Below, piece after piece: positions 5,575 through 12,038 of a stretch of DNA of 21,078 nt (the first letter of the stretch is position 1; each line of letters starts with the position of its first letter). Position numbers and translations under genes: made by a program. Source of the stretch: a virus. The notes beneath the pieces were generated by a model, which was not told where the DNA came from, made no database searches, and saw nothing but the letters and a program-made list of their open reading frames with translations. The stretch covers positions 1 to 21,078 of IMG/VR virus record IMGVR_UViG_3300046458_000055. One strand, written 5' to 3'.

Positions 5575-5821
5575 GTTAATCAACCAGGTAGAAACAGAAC
5601 TCCGCTCCCGGCTAACCCATAAAGGCCAACGCGCATTAGCGAGTGAGGCAGGGTGGCACGAATCAAAAGTAAGCCGCTTGAATCTTCGCGACATGGCGAC
5701 TGTTTTCGTGCTGCTGGAAAAGGTGTGGGAGACAAGCCTGATCGCTGAGGTTGCCAGGCAGGCAGTCGAAGCTGTGATGGGAAAAGAAAAAGCCCCAAAC
5801 GCTGGAACGCTTGAGGCCTGA
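5552..5821 (+). CDS. cII: CII transcription activator
   Basis: An 89-residue CII family protein. The helix-turn-helix QRALASEAGWHESKVSRLNLR (about 26-46) corresponds to lambda's TEKTAEAVGVDKSQISRWKR, followed by a tetramerisation helix (VFVLLEKVWETSLIAEVARQA) and a variable tail. It should activate pRE, paQ and an integrase promoter outside the window, steering infection to lysogeny. Its start lies under pRE and its 3' end under the OOP-like antisense terminator, so it is opposed from both ends. The ribosome site, GGAG, is 12-13 bases from the ATG and not ideal. Confidence 0.9.
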   Translation: MEHANNSKLINQVETELRSRLTHKGQRALASEAGWHESKVSRLNLRDMATVFVLLEKVWETSLIAEVARQAVEAVMGKEKAPNAGTLEA

Positions 5822-5846
5822 TGCGAAAAGACTGGATCAATTCACA
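5782..5846 (-). ncRNA. OOP-like antisense RNA to the cII 3' end
   Basis: On the minus strand a 10-bp stem, GCCTCAAGCG with CGTTTGGGGC around loop TTCCAG (5792-5817), is followed by TTTTTCTTTT, a clear intrinsic terminator inside the cII coding end. A promoter at 5853-5881 would start the RNA near 5846, giving about 65 nt. Lambda OOP RNA (77 nt) has the same place and direction and promotes RNase III cutting of cII mRNA. Confidence 0.75.
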
Positions 5847-5852
5847 GGAGTA

Positions 5853-5881
5853 ATTATGTCATCACTTTCACAGTTGTACAA
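5853..5881 (-). promoter_or_regulatory. pO promoter for the OOP-like RNA
   Basis: TTGTAC (5876-5881), 17-base spacer, CATAAT (5853-5858) on the minus strand. The -10 overlaps the start codon of the ParB-like gene. Confidence 0.7.
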
Positions 5882-6689
5882 ATACAAAGACCAGAACGGC
5901 ACTGAAACCACGGTACGAAAGACCTTCCTTGTTCCGCTGTCAGAAATCTATGTCGAGCCGGGATATAACGTCCGAGATATCGACCAGGCGCATGTTGAAG
6001 AATTCCGGGATGCATTCATTGCCGGTGAGTTTGTTCCGCCGCTGGCGGTTCAGGTCACTGAGCAGGGCGTTAAAGTCATCGACGGCCATCACCGGTATTA
6101 CGGCGCAAAGCTGGCTACCGAATCCGGTACCGAGATTCCACGCCTGGAGTGCAAAGACTTTGTTGGCACTGAAGCCGATCGCATTGCCTTCATGGTCACC
6201 AGTTCTCAGGGTAAGGCTTTGGCTCCACTGGAGCGCGCGGCCGCTTATCTGCGCCTGAGCAATCAGGGTTGGGAAGTTGGTGAGATAGCGAAGAAGGTAA
6301 AACGCAGCGTTGCTGACATTGATCACCATCTTCAGCTGCTGGAGTGCGGCGACAGTCTGATTGAAATGGTCAGGGCAGGTGAGGTGGCGCCCACGACTGC
6401 GGTCGCTCTTTCCCGCCAGCACGGCACACACGCCGCCGCAGTCGCTGAGATTCAACTGGGCAAGGCCAAAGCATCTGGCAAGACCAAGCTTACCAAATCA
6501 GCGGCAATGCCTCAGTTCAGCGCTCACAAGGCACGTCGACTGGCTGAATTGCTGGTTGATGCTGAGTTCGGTGTTGATGGTGGTTTTCACCAGCTAATCC
6601 TCTCTCAAGGCACCGTTGAAGAGATTAAACGCATTCTCGCTGAATACCGTTCAGGTGTCGGCGGAAAACAGGGTGAGGAAGCAGTATGA
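5856..6689 (+). CDS. ParB-like protein of the replication operon
   Basis: A 277-residue protein with a ParB/sulfiredoxin-type N-terminal domain: substrate-type segment VEPGYNVRDID (33-43) and the signature VIDGHHRYYGAK (74-85), then a probable helix-turn-helix (WEVGEIAKKVKRSVADIDHHL, about 135-155). Such proteins occur in the pR operon of several lambdoid phages just before O; some family members are nucleases or CTP-dependent DNA-binding proteins, but the role here is not known. The start at 5856 has CAGGAG 5-6 bases upstream; an earlier in-frame TTG is unlikely. It overlaps O by four bases (ATGA). Confidence 0.85.
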   Translation: MSSLSQLYKYKDQNGTETTVRKTFLVPLSEIYVEPGYNVRDIDQAHVEEFRDAFIAGEFVPPLAVQVTEQGVKVIDGHHRYYGAKLATESGTEIPRLECKDFVGTEADRIAFMVTSSQGKALAPLERAAAYLRLSNQGWEVGEIAKKVKRSVADIDHHLQLLECGDSLIEMVRAGEVAPTTAVALSRQHGTHAAAVAEIQLGKAKASGKTKLTKSAAMPQFSAHKARRLAELLVDAEFGVDGGFHQLILSQGTVEEIKRILAEYRSGVGGKQGEEAV

Positions 6690-7489
6690 GCCTCGCCAAA
6701 GTAATCCAGTTCCCAAAACAAACCGAGCAAACGGGAGGTCATATGGCCGACCTGTCCAACGGGTATACCAAAGTAGCCAACGAGATACAGCAGCTTAAGC
6801 CTCGCCTGAGAATGTCGGGCAGGGAGTGGCAGTGCTTTGAAGCGGTGATATGGCTTACCTACGGATGGAATAAAAAACAGGACAGGGTAACGAACACTGT
6901 AATCGCTGAAATGACAGGCCTCAGTGATAAGCATGTTTGTGATGCCATCAAGTCTCTGGCAGAACGCAATATAATCTTCAGCCGCAAGCAAGGAATGATG
7001 AAGTTGGTTGGCGTGAATACAGAGATTTCAGCATGGATTTTAGATAGACCGGAAATGGGAACAAAATCCCCGAAAACGGGAATAAGGCTCCCGGAATCAG
7101 GTAAAACATCCCCGGAAACGGTAACCACCCAATACAAGAACAAGAACACTAATAAAACCCCCCTTAATCCCCCCAAGGGGAAAACTAAATCATTCGATCC
7201 GATGGCTGTAGAAATTCCTGAATGGCTGAGCAAAGGCGCTTGGCAGGAGTGGGTTCAGTACCGGAAAGAATCCCGGAAGTCTATTAACTCTCAACTGACG
7301 GTGACCAAGGCCTTCAATGCGCTCAATGATTACCGCTCTGAAGGCCATGACCCGGTGGATGTTATCAACCACTGTATCGCCAATAGCTACCAAGGCCTTT
7401 ATCCACCAAAGGGCAAGCAAAGCCGGCAACAGGGCGTTGCTCAGCCTTCAAAGCCAATGAATCACATTCCGGAGGGCTTCACAGGATGA
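6686..7489 (+). CDS. O: Replication protein O, origin binding
   Basis: A 267-residue lambda O relative. The N-terminal domain has the family layout: IQFP leader, ADLSNGYTKVANE (22-34), then a winged helix (REWQCFEAVIWLTYGWNKKQDRVTN, about 46-70; IAEMTGLSDKHVCDAIKSLAERNII). It should bind the iterons at 7048-7126, which lie in its own coding sequence as in lambda, and recruit the helicase loader encoded next. The start at 6686 overlaps the ParB-like stop and has GAGGAAG; an internal ATG at 6743 with GGGAGG could also initiate, giving a form lacking the leader. A charged, Lys/Pro-rich linker follows the origin-coding segment. Confidence 0.92.
   Translation: MSLAKVIQFPKQTEQTGGHMADLSNGYTKVANEIQQLKPRLRMSGREWQCFEAVIWLTYGWNKKQDRVTNTVIAEMTGLSDKHVCDAIKSLAERNIIFSRKQGMMKLVGVNTEISAWILDRPEMGTKSPKTGIRLPESGKTSPETVTTQYKNKNTNKTPLNPPKGKTKSFDPMAVEIPEWLSKGAWQEWVQYRKESRKSINSQLTVTKAFNALNDYRSEGHDPVDVINHCIANSYQGLYPPKGKQSRQQGVAQPSKPMNHIPEGFTG
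7048..7126 (+). other. Phage replication origin, four iterons
   Basis: Four imperfect repeats inside O: ACCGGAAATGGGAACA (7048), CCCCGAAAACGGGAATA (7068), TCCCGGAATCAGGTAAA (7089) and CCCCGGAAACGGTAACC (7110). Their cores are 20-22 bases apart, two helical turns, as expected for O dimers on one face. An A-rich stretch (7131-7157) and a CCCCTT/AAGGGG hairpin (7160-7180) follow, resembling the unwinding side of lambda ori. Confidence 0.8.
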
Positions 7490-8214
7490 GCACACATGAC
7501 CTACTGAAACGCCTACAGGCTTCAATGCCTCCCGGCGTGCAACCGAAGTTCACCACTGGCGAGGAGTGGAAAGCCTGGCAGGAAGAGCAGGGCCGGATTT
7601 CATCTCAGCGCGTTGCCGAACGGAACCGACTTACCCGGCTTCAGGCTGTGCTCGGGCGTTCAGGAATTCAGGGGCTTCACCAGTCCTGCACCTTCCAGAA
7701 CTACAACGCCGACCTGCCAGGCCAACAGCACGCACTTGGAATGGCAAAGCAATACGCCTTCCAGTTTGGCAATGGCTTTGGTGGGTTCATTTTCAGCGGC
7801 GGTTGCGGCACTGGAAAGAATCACCTGGCGGCCGCGATCGGCAATCATCTGCTTTCAAAGGGCCAGTCTGTGCTCGTTGTTACCGTTCCTGACCTGATGA
7901 TGCGATTTCGTGAAACGTACCAGGATGGCGCCCGACTGAGTGAGTCAGACCTGATGAAAGACCTCTGCAATGTTGACCTACTGGTGCTCGATGATATCGG
8001 CGTGCAGCGAGGCAACAAAAACGAGGAAGTGGTGCTTTTCCAGATCGTGGATAACCGTCTGAGCAACCGTAAGGCTGTCGGCATGCTGACCAATCTGGAC
8101 GAGAAGGGCATGACCGAAGTGCTGACTGAGCGGATCATGGACCGGATGATAATGGACGGCGGCATGTGGATAAACTTCGACTGGTCCAGTTACCGTAGCC
8201 AGGTGAAATCATAA
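7486..8214 (+). CDS. DnaC-like helicase loader
   Basis: A 242-residue AAA+ ATPase. Walker A is GGCGTGKN (105-112), with the unusual GKN ending also found in E. coli DnaC; Walker B is LLVLDDIGV (165-173). The match to DnaC extends through GKNHLAAAIGNHLLSKGQSV, the sensor-1 MLTNLDEKGMTE and the end MDRMIMDGGMWINFDWSSYR. It should deliver the host DnaB helicase to O at the origin, taking the place of lambda P. It overlaps the end of O by four bases and so belongs to the same translationally coupled unit. Confidence 0.93.
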   Translation: MSTHDLLKRLQASMPPGVQPKFTTGEEWKAWQEEQGRISSQRVAERNRLTRLQAVLGRSGIQGLHQSCTFQNYNADLPGQQHALGMAKQYAFQFGNGFGGFIFSGGCGTGKNHLAAAIGNHLLSKGQSVLVVTVPDLMMRFRETYQDGARLSESDLMKDLCNVDLLVLDDIGVQRGNKNEEVVLFQIVDNRLSNRKAVGMLTNLDEKGMTEVLTERIMDRMIMDGGMWINFDWSSYRSQVKS

Positions 8215-8395
8215 TTTTGTCATTGGATGTTTGGATATCACTTACAAGCCATCACTCGTAATAGCTGTATTTGCATTGTTTTCTGCAGCAATTGACGCAT
8301 GCAAAGCTATGAAATAATTATCACACCGATAACAAGAGCGGCTGTATTGCGGCTTGTGAAATAACAAATACCCTACTGAAACACAGGAGCAATTC
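8215..8395 (+). other. Spacer after the helicase loader, possible micro-ORF
   Basis: No firm gene. A 28-codon frame from a TTG at 8231 to TAA at 8315-8317 would encode a hydrophobic peptide (core SLVIAVFALFSAAIDA) able to span a membrane, but its GGATG ribosome site is too close to the TTG. The last bases carry the ACAGGAG site of the next gene. AT content is higher than in the flanking genes. Confidence 0.3.
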
Positions 8396-8575
8396 GTGAC
8401 AGCTGATGTAATCCCATTAAAACCCCGCCAAGACCATCTATCCGAAGTCAGCAATGCACTGTTGCTGCTGAAAGTGATGGTTGCCCAAAATCACAGCCCG
8501 GTGCTAATCAGCGAAATACTGATGAAAGCAGAGTATGAACTCGCTTTGCACAGGGAGCAGGTAAAAAGGAGGTAG
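8396..8575 (+). CDS. 59-residue nin-region protein
   Basis: A GTG start at 8396 with CAGGAG 5-6 bases upstream opens a 59-codon frame, ending in TAG at 8573-8575, within the ribosome site of ninB. The protein begins MTADVIPLKPRQDHLSEVSN and is predicted almost wholly helical (ALLLLKVMVAQ, VLISEILMKAEYELALHREQ) with a basic end. No family recognised. The tight spacing to ninB supports it as part of the nin block. Confidence 0.65.
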   Translation: MTADVIPLKPRQDHLSEVSNALLLLKVMVAQNHSPVLISEILMKAEYELALHREQVKRR

Positions 8576-8578
8576 AGT

Positions 8579-9013
8579 TTGAACAAGCAAAGTTACTTTC
8601 TGATTGATTCAGAACGACGACGAAACTGCATTGAATTCATCAAGACCCTACCAGCCAATCCCGCTTCACCCCTCGTAGTAACCATCCAAGAGAAAACCCG
8701 CAGCCTCGACCAGAACGCCAAGCTTTGGGCGACGCTTTCTGACGTCTCCGATCAGGTTGACTGGCATGGACGCAAACTGACCAGTGAAGAATGGAAATGG
8801 GTGTTTACCGCGGCGCTGAAAAAGCAGGATGTCGTGCCGGGGATTGATGGCGGCTTTGTGGTTTTAGGCCAGTCAACCAGCCGCATGACCGTCGGTGAAA
8901 TGCGGGACTTAATCGAACTAATCAGCGCCTTTGGTGCAGAGCAGGGCGTCCGCTTCGGTGATGAAGCATCTGAAGCCTTGCAATGGGCCCGGCGTTACGG
9001 GAGAGCAGCATGA
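8579..9013 (+). CDS. ninB: NinB recombination protein
   Basis: A 144-residue NinB (Orf) family protein, strongly like lambda NinB: VVTIQEKTRSLDQNAKLWA (33-51), DVSDQVDWHGRKLTSEEWKW, VFTAALKKQDVVPGIDGGFVV and GQSTSRMTVGEM. Lambda Orf binds SSB and single-stranded DNA and stands in for host RecFOR in phage recombination. The start is a TTG, chosen because a full AAGGAGG lies 6 bases upstream at 8566-8572 and no ATG is near; the N terminus then matches the family. Confidence 0.92.
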   Translation: MNKQSYFLIDSERRRNCIEFIKTLPANPASPLVVTIQEKTRSLDQNAKLWATLSDVSDQVDWHGRKLTSEEWKWVFTAALKKQDVVPGIDGGFVVLGQSTSRMTVGEMRDLIELISAFGAEQGVRFGDEASEALQWARRYGRAA

Positions 9014-9273
9014 GCAAAGTAAAAGTGGCAATCAGTGAAGCGCTGGAATCAGGTGAATGGCTTACCGCCAGCGAGATTACAGCCAGAACCCAGTTTGCAG
9101 GCCCATCGATAAAGGTAACCCTGTCCCGGATGTGCTCTGACAGCCTGGTTATCAGCAAAGACAATCCTCAGGTCATCGGCGGGTTGCTCTACAAAAAAGG
9201 CATCGTCAATTCTGGTTTCGGCATTGGAAACATCGCTCAGCTGGACAAGCTTCTCCGCGAGGTCAGGCCATGA
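9010..9273 (+). CDS. Small winged-helix-like protein
   Basis: An 87-residue protein overlapping the ninB stop by four bases (ATGA), with GGGAGAG upstream of the ATG at 9010. The sequence VAISEALESGEWLTASEITARTQFAGPSIKVTLSRM followed by a Gly-Gly-hairpin (DNPQVIGGLLYKKG) reads as a winged helix-turn-helix DNA-binding fold. It may be a small regulator of phage or host genes. I cannot name a family member. An in-frame earlier ATG at 8983 lies deep inside ninB and lacks a site. Confidence 0.7.
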   Translation: MSKVKVAISEALESGEWLTASEITARTQFAGPSIKVTLSRMCSDSLVISKDNPQVIGGLLYKKGIVNSGFGIGNIAQLDKLLREVRP

Positions 9274-9419
9274 GAAAAGGCAGATATGAGCATTACACCC
9301 GTGAGGATGCGGCCAAAATCGCAAAGCTCAGGAAGTCAGGTCTAACGTGGGGCGTCATTTCAGAGCGGCTCGGCATCTCGAAACGAACATGCTACAGCCT
9401 GTGGGAGAAAGCCAGATGA
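9270..9419 (+). CDS. 49-residue helix-turn-helix peptide
   Basis: ATG at 9270 overlaps the previous stop by four bases; TGA at 9417-9419 overlaps the next start. The protein starts MRKGRYEHYTREDAAKIAKL and contains a compact helix-turn-helix, KLRKSGLTWGVISERLGISKR, ending TCYSLWEKAR. It resembles isolated resolvase/Hin-type HTH modules found in nin regions. Overlap on both sides argues that it is translated. Confidence 0.65.
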   Translation: MRKGRYEHYTREDAAKIAKLRKSGLTWGVISERLGISKRTCYSLWEKAR

Positions 9420-9622
9420 GCAAATCATGGTTCCACCACTCAGACTGCACCACCGAAGAAGCAAACCAGTTAATCCTCAGCTACACCGCCCGCAACATCA
9501 AAACCGAAAAGCACCTCGCCGCCGACTACAAGTCCTGGACGGTTTCTGCATTGCTGCCTGAAACCAAATACGAACCGATCCCAAGCAAGCGCTGGGAACA
9601 GCCGATATGGAGCAGGGCATGA
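9416..9622 (+). CDS. 68-residue nin-region protein
   Basis: Starts MSKSWFHHSDCTTEEANQLI and contains SYTARNIKTEKHLAADYKSW and PSKRWEQPIW. The ATG at 9416 overlaps the previous stop in the ATGA manner and has GGGAGAAAG upstream; a longer in-frame start at 9347 would run over the HTH gene. The helical N terminus and the aromatic-rich C terminus are reminiscent of a small uncharacterised phage family, but I cannot give a name or function. Confidence 0.65.
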   Translation: MSKSWFHHSDCTTEEANQLILSYTARNIKTEKHLAADYKSWTVSALLPETKYEPIPSKRWEQPIWSRA

Positions 9623-10140
9623 TTACCGAAAAAATGAATCATGACGAGTTATGCATGCGCGCCGATCGCTATTTGCGCTCTAACGGATTTGGCGTGGCTT
9701 TTAACGATAAGTTCCGCGCCTACTCAGGAACAGGCGAGCTACCTGATGCCATTGGTTTCCGTAATGGGGTTTCCTGCCTGATTGAAGTGAAATGCTCCCG
9801 AGGAGATTTCCACGCAGACAAGAAAAAGCACTTTCGCATCGACCCGGCGGCTGGGATGGGTGACTGGCGATTCTTTATGTGTGAGCCCGGCATCATAGAG
9901 GTTTCAGACCTGCCTGCAGGCTGGGGACTGCTTCACGTTAAAGGCAATAGGGTGCTGAAGGTTCACGGCTGGCCGCCTAATTCGTGGTGGTTCTCACAGA
10001 AACCTTTTACAGGGAATAAACAGGCTGAATGCGATTTCATGTATAGCGCACTTCGCCGGATGGTTGTTCGCGGACACTTCAATGAGATTTATGACGGCCT
10101 ACCGGTGATTGGCGAGGTGACTGATGACACAGCCGCCTGA
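9619..10140 (+). CDS. MmcB-like putative nuclease/DNA repair protein
   Basis: A 173-residue protein with a PD-(D/E)XK-nuclease-like arrangement: ELPDAIGF (Asp near 43), CLIEVKCSRGDFHADKKKH with the E-x-K pair (near 57-59), preceded by a helical start LCMRADRYLRSNGF. MmcB-like proteins and related phage proteins have this layout. Placement in the nin recombination block near ninB and ninG fits a DNA-processing role. The ATG at 9619 is chosen for its GGAG site and four-base overlap with the upstream stop; ATG 9607 is the alternative. Confidence 0.65.
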   Translation: MITEKMNHDELCMRADRYLRSNGFGVAFNDKFRAYSGTGELPDAIGFRNGVSCLIEVKCSRGDFHADKKKHFRIDPAAGMGDWRFFMCEPGIIEVSDLPAGWGLLHVKGNRVLKVHGWPPNSWWFSQKPFTGNKQAECDFMYSALRRMVVRGHFNEIYDGLPVIGEVTDDTAA

Positions 10141-10288
10141 CCCACTTTGCGCCAACTGTGGAATTCCACTCTCGCCTGATGAGTGCCACGTCTGCGACGA
10201 GTGCGCCGCGTTCTACGAAATGACCGATCCCAATTTCAGAATGGAGGATGAAGATGGCAACAGTCATCAAGCCGCCGAAGAAGCCTAA
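10124..10288 (+). CDS. 54-residue zinc-ribbon protein
   Basis: ATG at 10124 lies inside the end of the nuclease-like gene and TAA is at 10286-10288, within the start of ninG. The protein begins MTQPPDPLCANCGIPLSPDE and has two Cys pairs, CANC and CHVCDEC, the spacing of a zinc ribbon, then an acidic tail. Overlap on both sides is usual in nin blocks. Ribosome site GGCGAGGTG is moderately placed. Function unknown. Confidence 0.65.
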   Translation: MTQPPDPLCANCGIPLSPDECHVCDECAAFYEMTDPNFRMEDEDGNSHQAAEEA

Positions 10289-10886
10289 GCCGAAGAAATG
10301 CCCAATCTGCACCACCGAATACATCCCTCGCTCCAGCCTTCAGAAAGTTTGCCATGACTGGCATTGCGCCCTCGAATTCAACAAGCAACGTGACGCTGAT
10401 ATTGCTGCGCGTGAAATACGCAAGCAGGAGAAGCTACAGCGTGATGATTTGCGTGCGAGAAGGGAAAGACTAAAGGGAAAATCGGAGTGGTCTAAAGAGG
10501 CGCAGATTGCGGTAAATCGGTACATATTTTGGCGTGATTTCGGACATCCCTGTATTGCGTGCGGGAAAGAGCTGAATTATGGCGTCCGGGGCGGAGCAGT
10601 AGACGCAAGCCATTACCGTTCTCGCGGCTCAGCATCCCATCACAGATACAATGTTTTCAACATTCATGCCGGTTGCGTTCGCTGTAACCGGGAGCTTTCC
10701 GGGAACCTGATCCCATTCCGCATAAACCTTATCGATAAGATTGGCGCTGATCGCGTTGAACAACTCGAACACGACAACACCCCTCGCAAATTCGATATCG
10801 ACTACCTGAAACGAGTGAAATCCATCTTCACGCGCCGGGCTCGTCATTACGAAAAGTTGCGCAAAAGACATCTGGAGGCCGCATGA
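10254..10886 (+). CDS. ninG: NinG (Rap) recombination endonuclease
   Basis: A 210-residue NinG family protein. It has the N-terminal zinc-finger-like CPICTTEY...CHDWHC, the charged coiled stretch REIRKQEKLQRDDLRARRER, and the conserved core: PCIACGKELN, DASHYRSRGSAS, NIHAGCVRCNRELSGNLIPF. These match lambda NinG/Rap, a structure-specific nuclease acting on D-loops and Holliday junctions. GGAGG lies 6 bases before the ATG at 10254; the in-frame ATG at 10248 abuts the site and is unlikely. Confidence 0.92.
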   Translation: MATVIKPPKKPKPKKCPICTTEYIPRSSLQKVCHDWHCALEFNKQRDADIAAREIRKQEKLQRDDLRARRERLKGKSEWSKEAQIAVNRYIFWRDFGHPCIACGKELNYGVRGGAVDASHYRSRGSASHHRYNVFNIHAGCVRCNRELSGNLIPFRINLIDKIGADRVEQLEHDNTPRKFDIDYLKRVKSIFTRRARHYEKLRKRHLEAA

Positions 10887-11020
10887 CCGAATACCTCAAA
10901 GAAAAATGGCGGATGCTTAGGCTCTATCACACCCACAACACTTTCCCGATTGACTACCGCATCCTCCGCAACACAGCAAAGCTAATGGGAGCCAGAAATG
11001 AGCCTAGAATCAGCCGTTAA
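10883..11020 (+). CDS. ylcG: YlcG family protein
   Basis: A 45-residue protein, MTEYLKEKWRMLRLYHTHNT then FPIDYRILRNTAKLMGA, matching the pattern of E. coli YlcG (RWGRLRLYR...TDYRILKNYAK). YlcG is a small protein of unknown function found in the same place between ninG and Q in lambdoid prophages. ATG overlaps the ninG stop by four bases and follows GGAGG; the end overlaps Q by 23 bases. Confidence 0.75.
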   Translation: MTEYLKEKWRMLRLYHTHNTFPIDYRILRNTAKLMGARNEPRISR

Positions 11021-11765
11021 ATACTTCTTCCCAAAGAGCACCCAGATAAGCGACTCACCACGGGCAACCGCGTCAGAGGCATTAACCGGAACTGACCAGA
11101 TGGCAGCAATGGGGATGGTTCAATCGATGGCGCCAATGGGGTTTAGCGCGTTCTTGGGGAAAGTTGGGGTAAGTAATAACGACTCCCGACGAGCCGTTAC
11201 TCTGTTAACTGAATATGCCTTACAAACCTGCGATAAGGTTGCCGCCTTACGCAAACTCGATACAGATATTAAACCAGCGGTCATGCAAACACTCGCAACT
11301 TATGCCTATCAGGATTATTGCCGCAGCGCAGCCAGCCTCAAGCCGTGCGACTGTTGTGCCGGTGAGGGCTTCATTGCTGCAGAAGTGGTGACGATGAAAT
11401 CAATGCTCTCAGGTGTGGCAAACAGGCAGGTAAGGGAGCAAGTCCGCGTCCTGTGCAAGCCCTGCAAGGGTAAGGGGGTTATCTCGGCAGCTTGCCGGGA
11501 TTGTAGCGGCAGGGGGCGGGCGGTCGATCGCAAAAAGACTGAAGAACAGGGCTTGCCGGTAATGTGTGACTGCAAGCAGTGCGGTGGGCGAGGCTATGAT
11601 CGCATACCCTCAACTGAAGCATATCGGGCTGTTTGCAAGTTGACCGACAGTATCAGCCAGGCAACATGGGAAAAGAGCGGCAAGAAATTCTATGATCAGT
11701 TATTGGGCAAAGTTGAGATAGAGGAATCGTGGGCTAACTCAGTGTTGAGCAAAGTGACTGCATAG
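10998..11765 (+). CDS. Q: Late antiterminator Q, phage 82 type
   Basis: A 255-residue protein of the phage 82 Q family: SDSPRATASEALTGTDQMAAMGMVQ (18-42), FLGKVG, KVAALRKLDTDIKP, YCRSAAS, then a DnaJ-like zinc module with CDCCAGEG, CKPCKGKG, CRDCSGRG and CDCKQCGGRG, and the end AYRAVCKLT...ATWEKS. Q loads onto polymerase paused at pR' and lets it read through tR' into the late genes. It is about 45 residues longer than the 82 protein as I recall it, the extra length being in the Cys-rich part. A CII-type antisense promoter lies inside it at 11266-11298. Confidence 0.9.
   Translation: MSLESAVKYFFPKSTQISDSPRATASEALTGTDQMAAMGMVQSMAPMGFSAFLGKVGVSNNDSRRAVTLLTEYALQTCDKVAALRKLDTDIKPAVMQTLATYAYQDYCRSAASLKPCDCCAGEGFIAAEVVTMKSMLSGVANRQVREQVRVLCKPCKGKGVISAACRDCSGRGRAVDRKKTEEQGLPVMCDCKQCGGRGYDRIPSTEAYRAVCKLTDSISQATWEKSGKKFYDQLLGKVEIEESWANSVLSKVTA
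11266..11298 (-). promoter_or_regulatory. paQ, CII-activated antisense promoter within Q
   Basis: On the minus strand TTGC-GAGTGT-TTGC (11285-11298) is followed by 13 bases and TAATAT (11266-11271). This is the same motif, spacer and -10 distance as pRE at 5542-5574. The transcript would start near 11259 and be antisense to the first third of Q, delaying late gene expression when CII is high. Confidence 0.75.
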
Positions 11766-11774
11766 CGCAATAAG

Positions 11775-11805
11775 AAATAGCTCATTAATTTATCGTGAGC
11801 TATTT
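11775..11805 (+). other. 10-bp inverted repeat after Q
   Basis: AAATAGCTCA and TGAGCTATTT are perfect arms around an 11-base loop, just past the Q stop. The right arm reaches into the pR' -35. Only a short T-run follows. It may be a weak Q terminator or part of the Q-binding site. Confidence 0.6.
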
Positions 11806-11831
11806 ACTTTTCCGGAAGTCAGGGATATAGT
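11803..11831 (+). promoter_or_regulatory. Late promoter pR'
   Basis: TTTACT (11803-11808), 17-base spacer, TATAGT (11826-11831). Start is expected near 11838, about 40 bases before tR'. The initial transcribed sequence has a -10-like TAGAAAT that could hold sigma and cause the pause Q needs. Confidence 0.7.
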
Positions 11832-11877
11832 CCTCTAACACTAGAAATCCGTTGCTTGTTACGGTGATCTAGAAAAG

Positions 11878-11908
11878 AAGCCTCGGCCTTAACGGTTGGG
11901 GCTTTTTT
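11878..11908 (+). terminator. tR' late terminator
   Basis: AAGCCTCGGCC and GGTTGGGGCTT pair over 11 positions (three G-T) around loop TTAAC, followed by six T. It stops pR' transcripts unless Q is present. Confidence 0.85.
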
Positions 11909-12038
11909 ATTGCCTGAAGCATACAGGGTAAACCTCTAAGCAATGACAGGAATCAAGCTGAACACATAAATTTCATTTCTTGGTTATACCGGGCAGATGT
12001 ATTCTCTTTGGCTTGAATACTTGCCCTGGGTTGGACTA

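Noticed and set aside
5940-6455. 171-codon minus-strand frame
   Set aside because: It is a shadow of the ParB-like gene, whose motifs and operon overlap are clear.
7410-7435. GCAA-N5-GCAA near the end of O as a CII site
   Set aside because: The gap is five, not six, bases and no -10 follows at the pRE/paQ distance.
7566-7897. Two plus-strand frames of 94-108 codons inside the helicase loader
   Set aside because: Arg/Ala/Ser-rich shadow frames of a gene with intact Walker motifs.
8242-8454. 70-codon minus-strand frame across the ninB leader
   Set aside because: It covers the ribosome site and start of the 59-residue gene, has no site of its own and opposes the operon.
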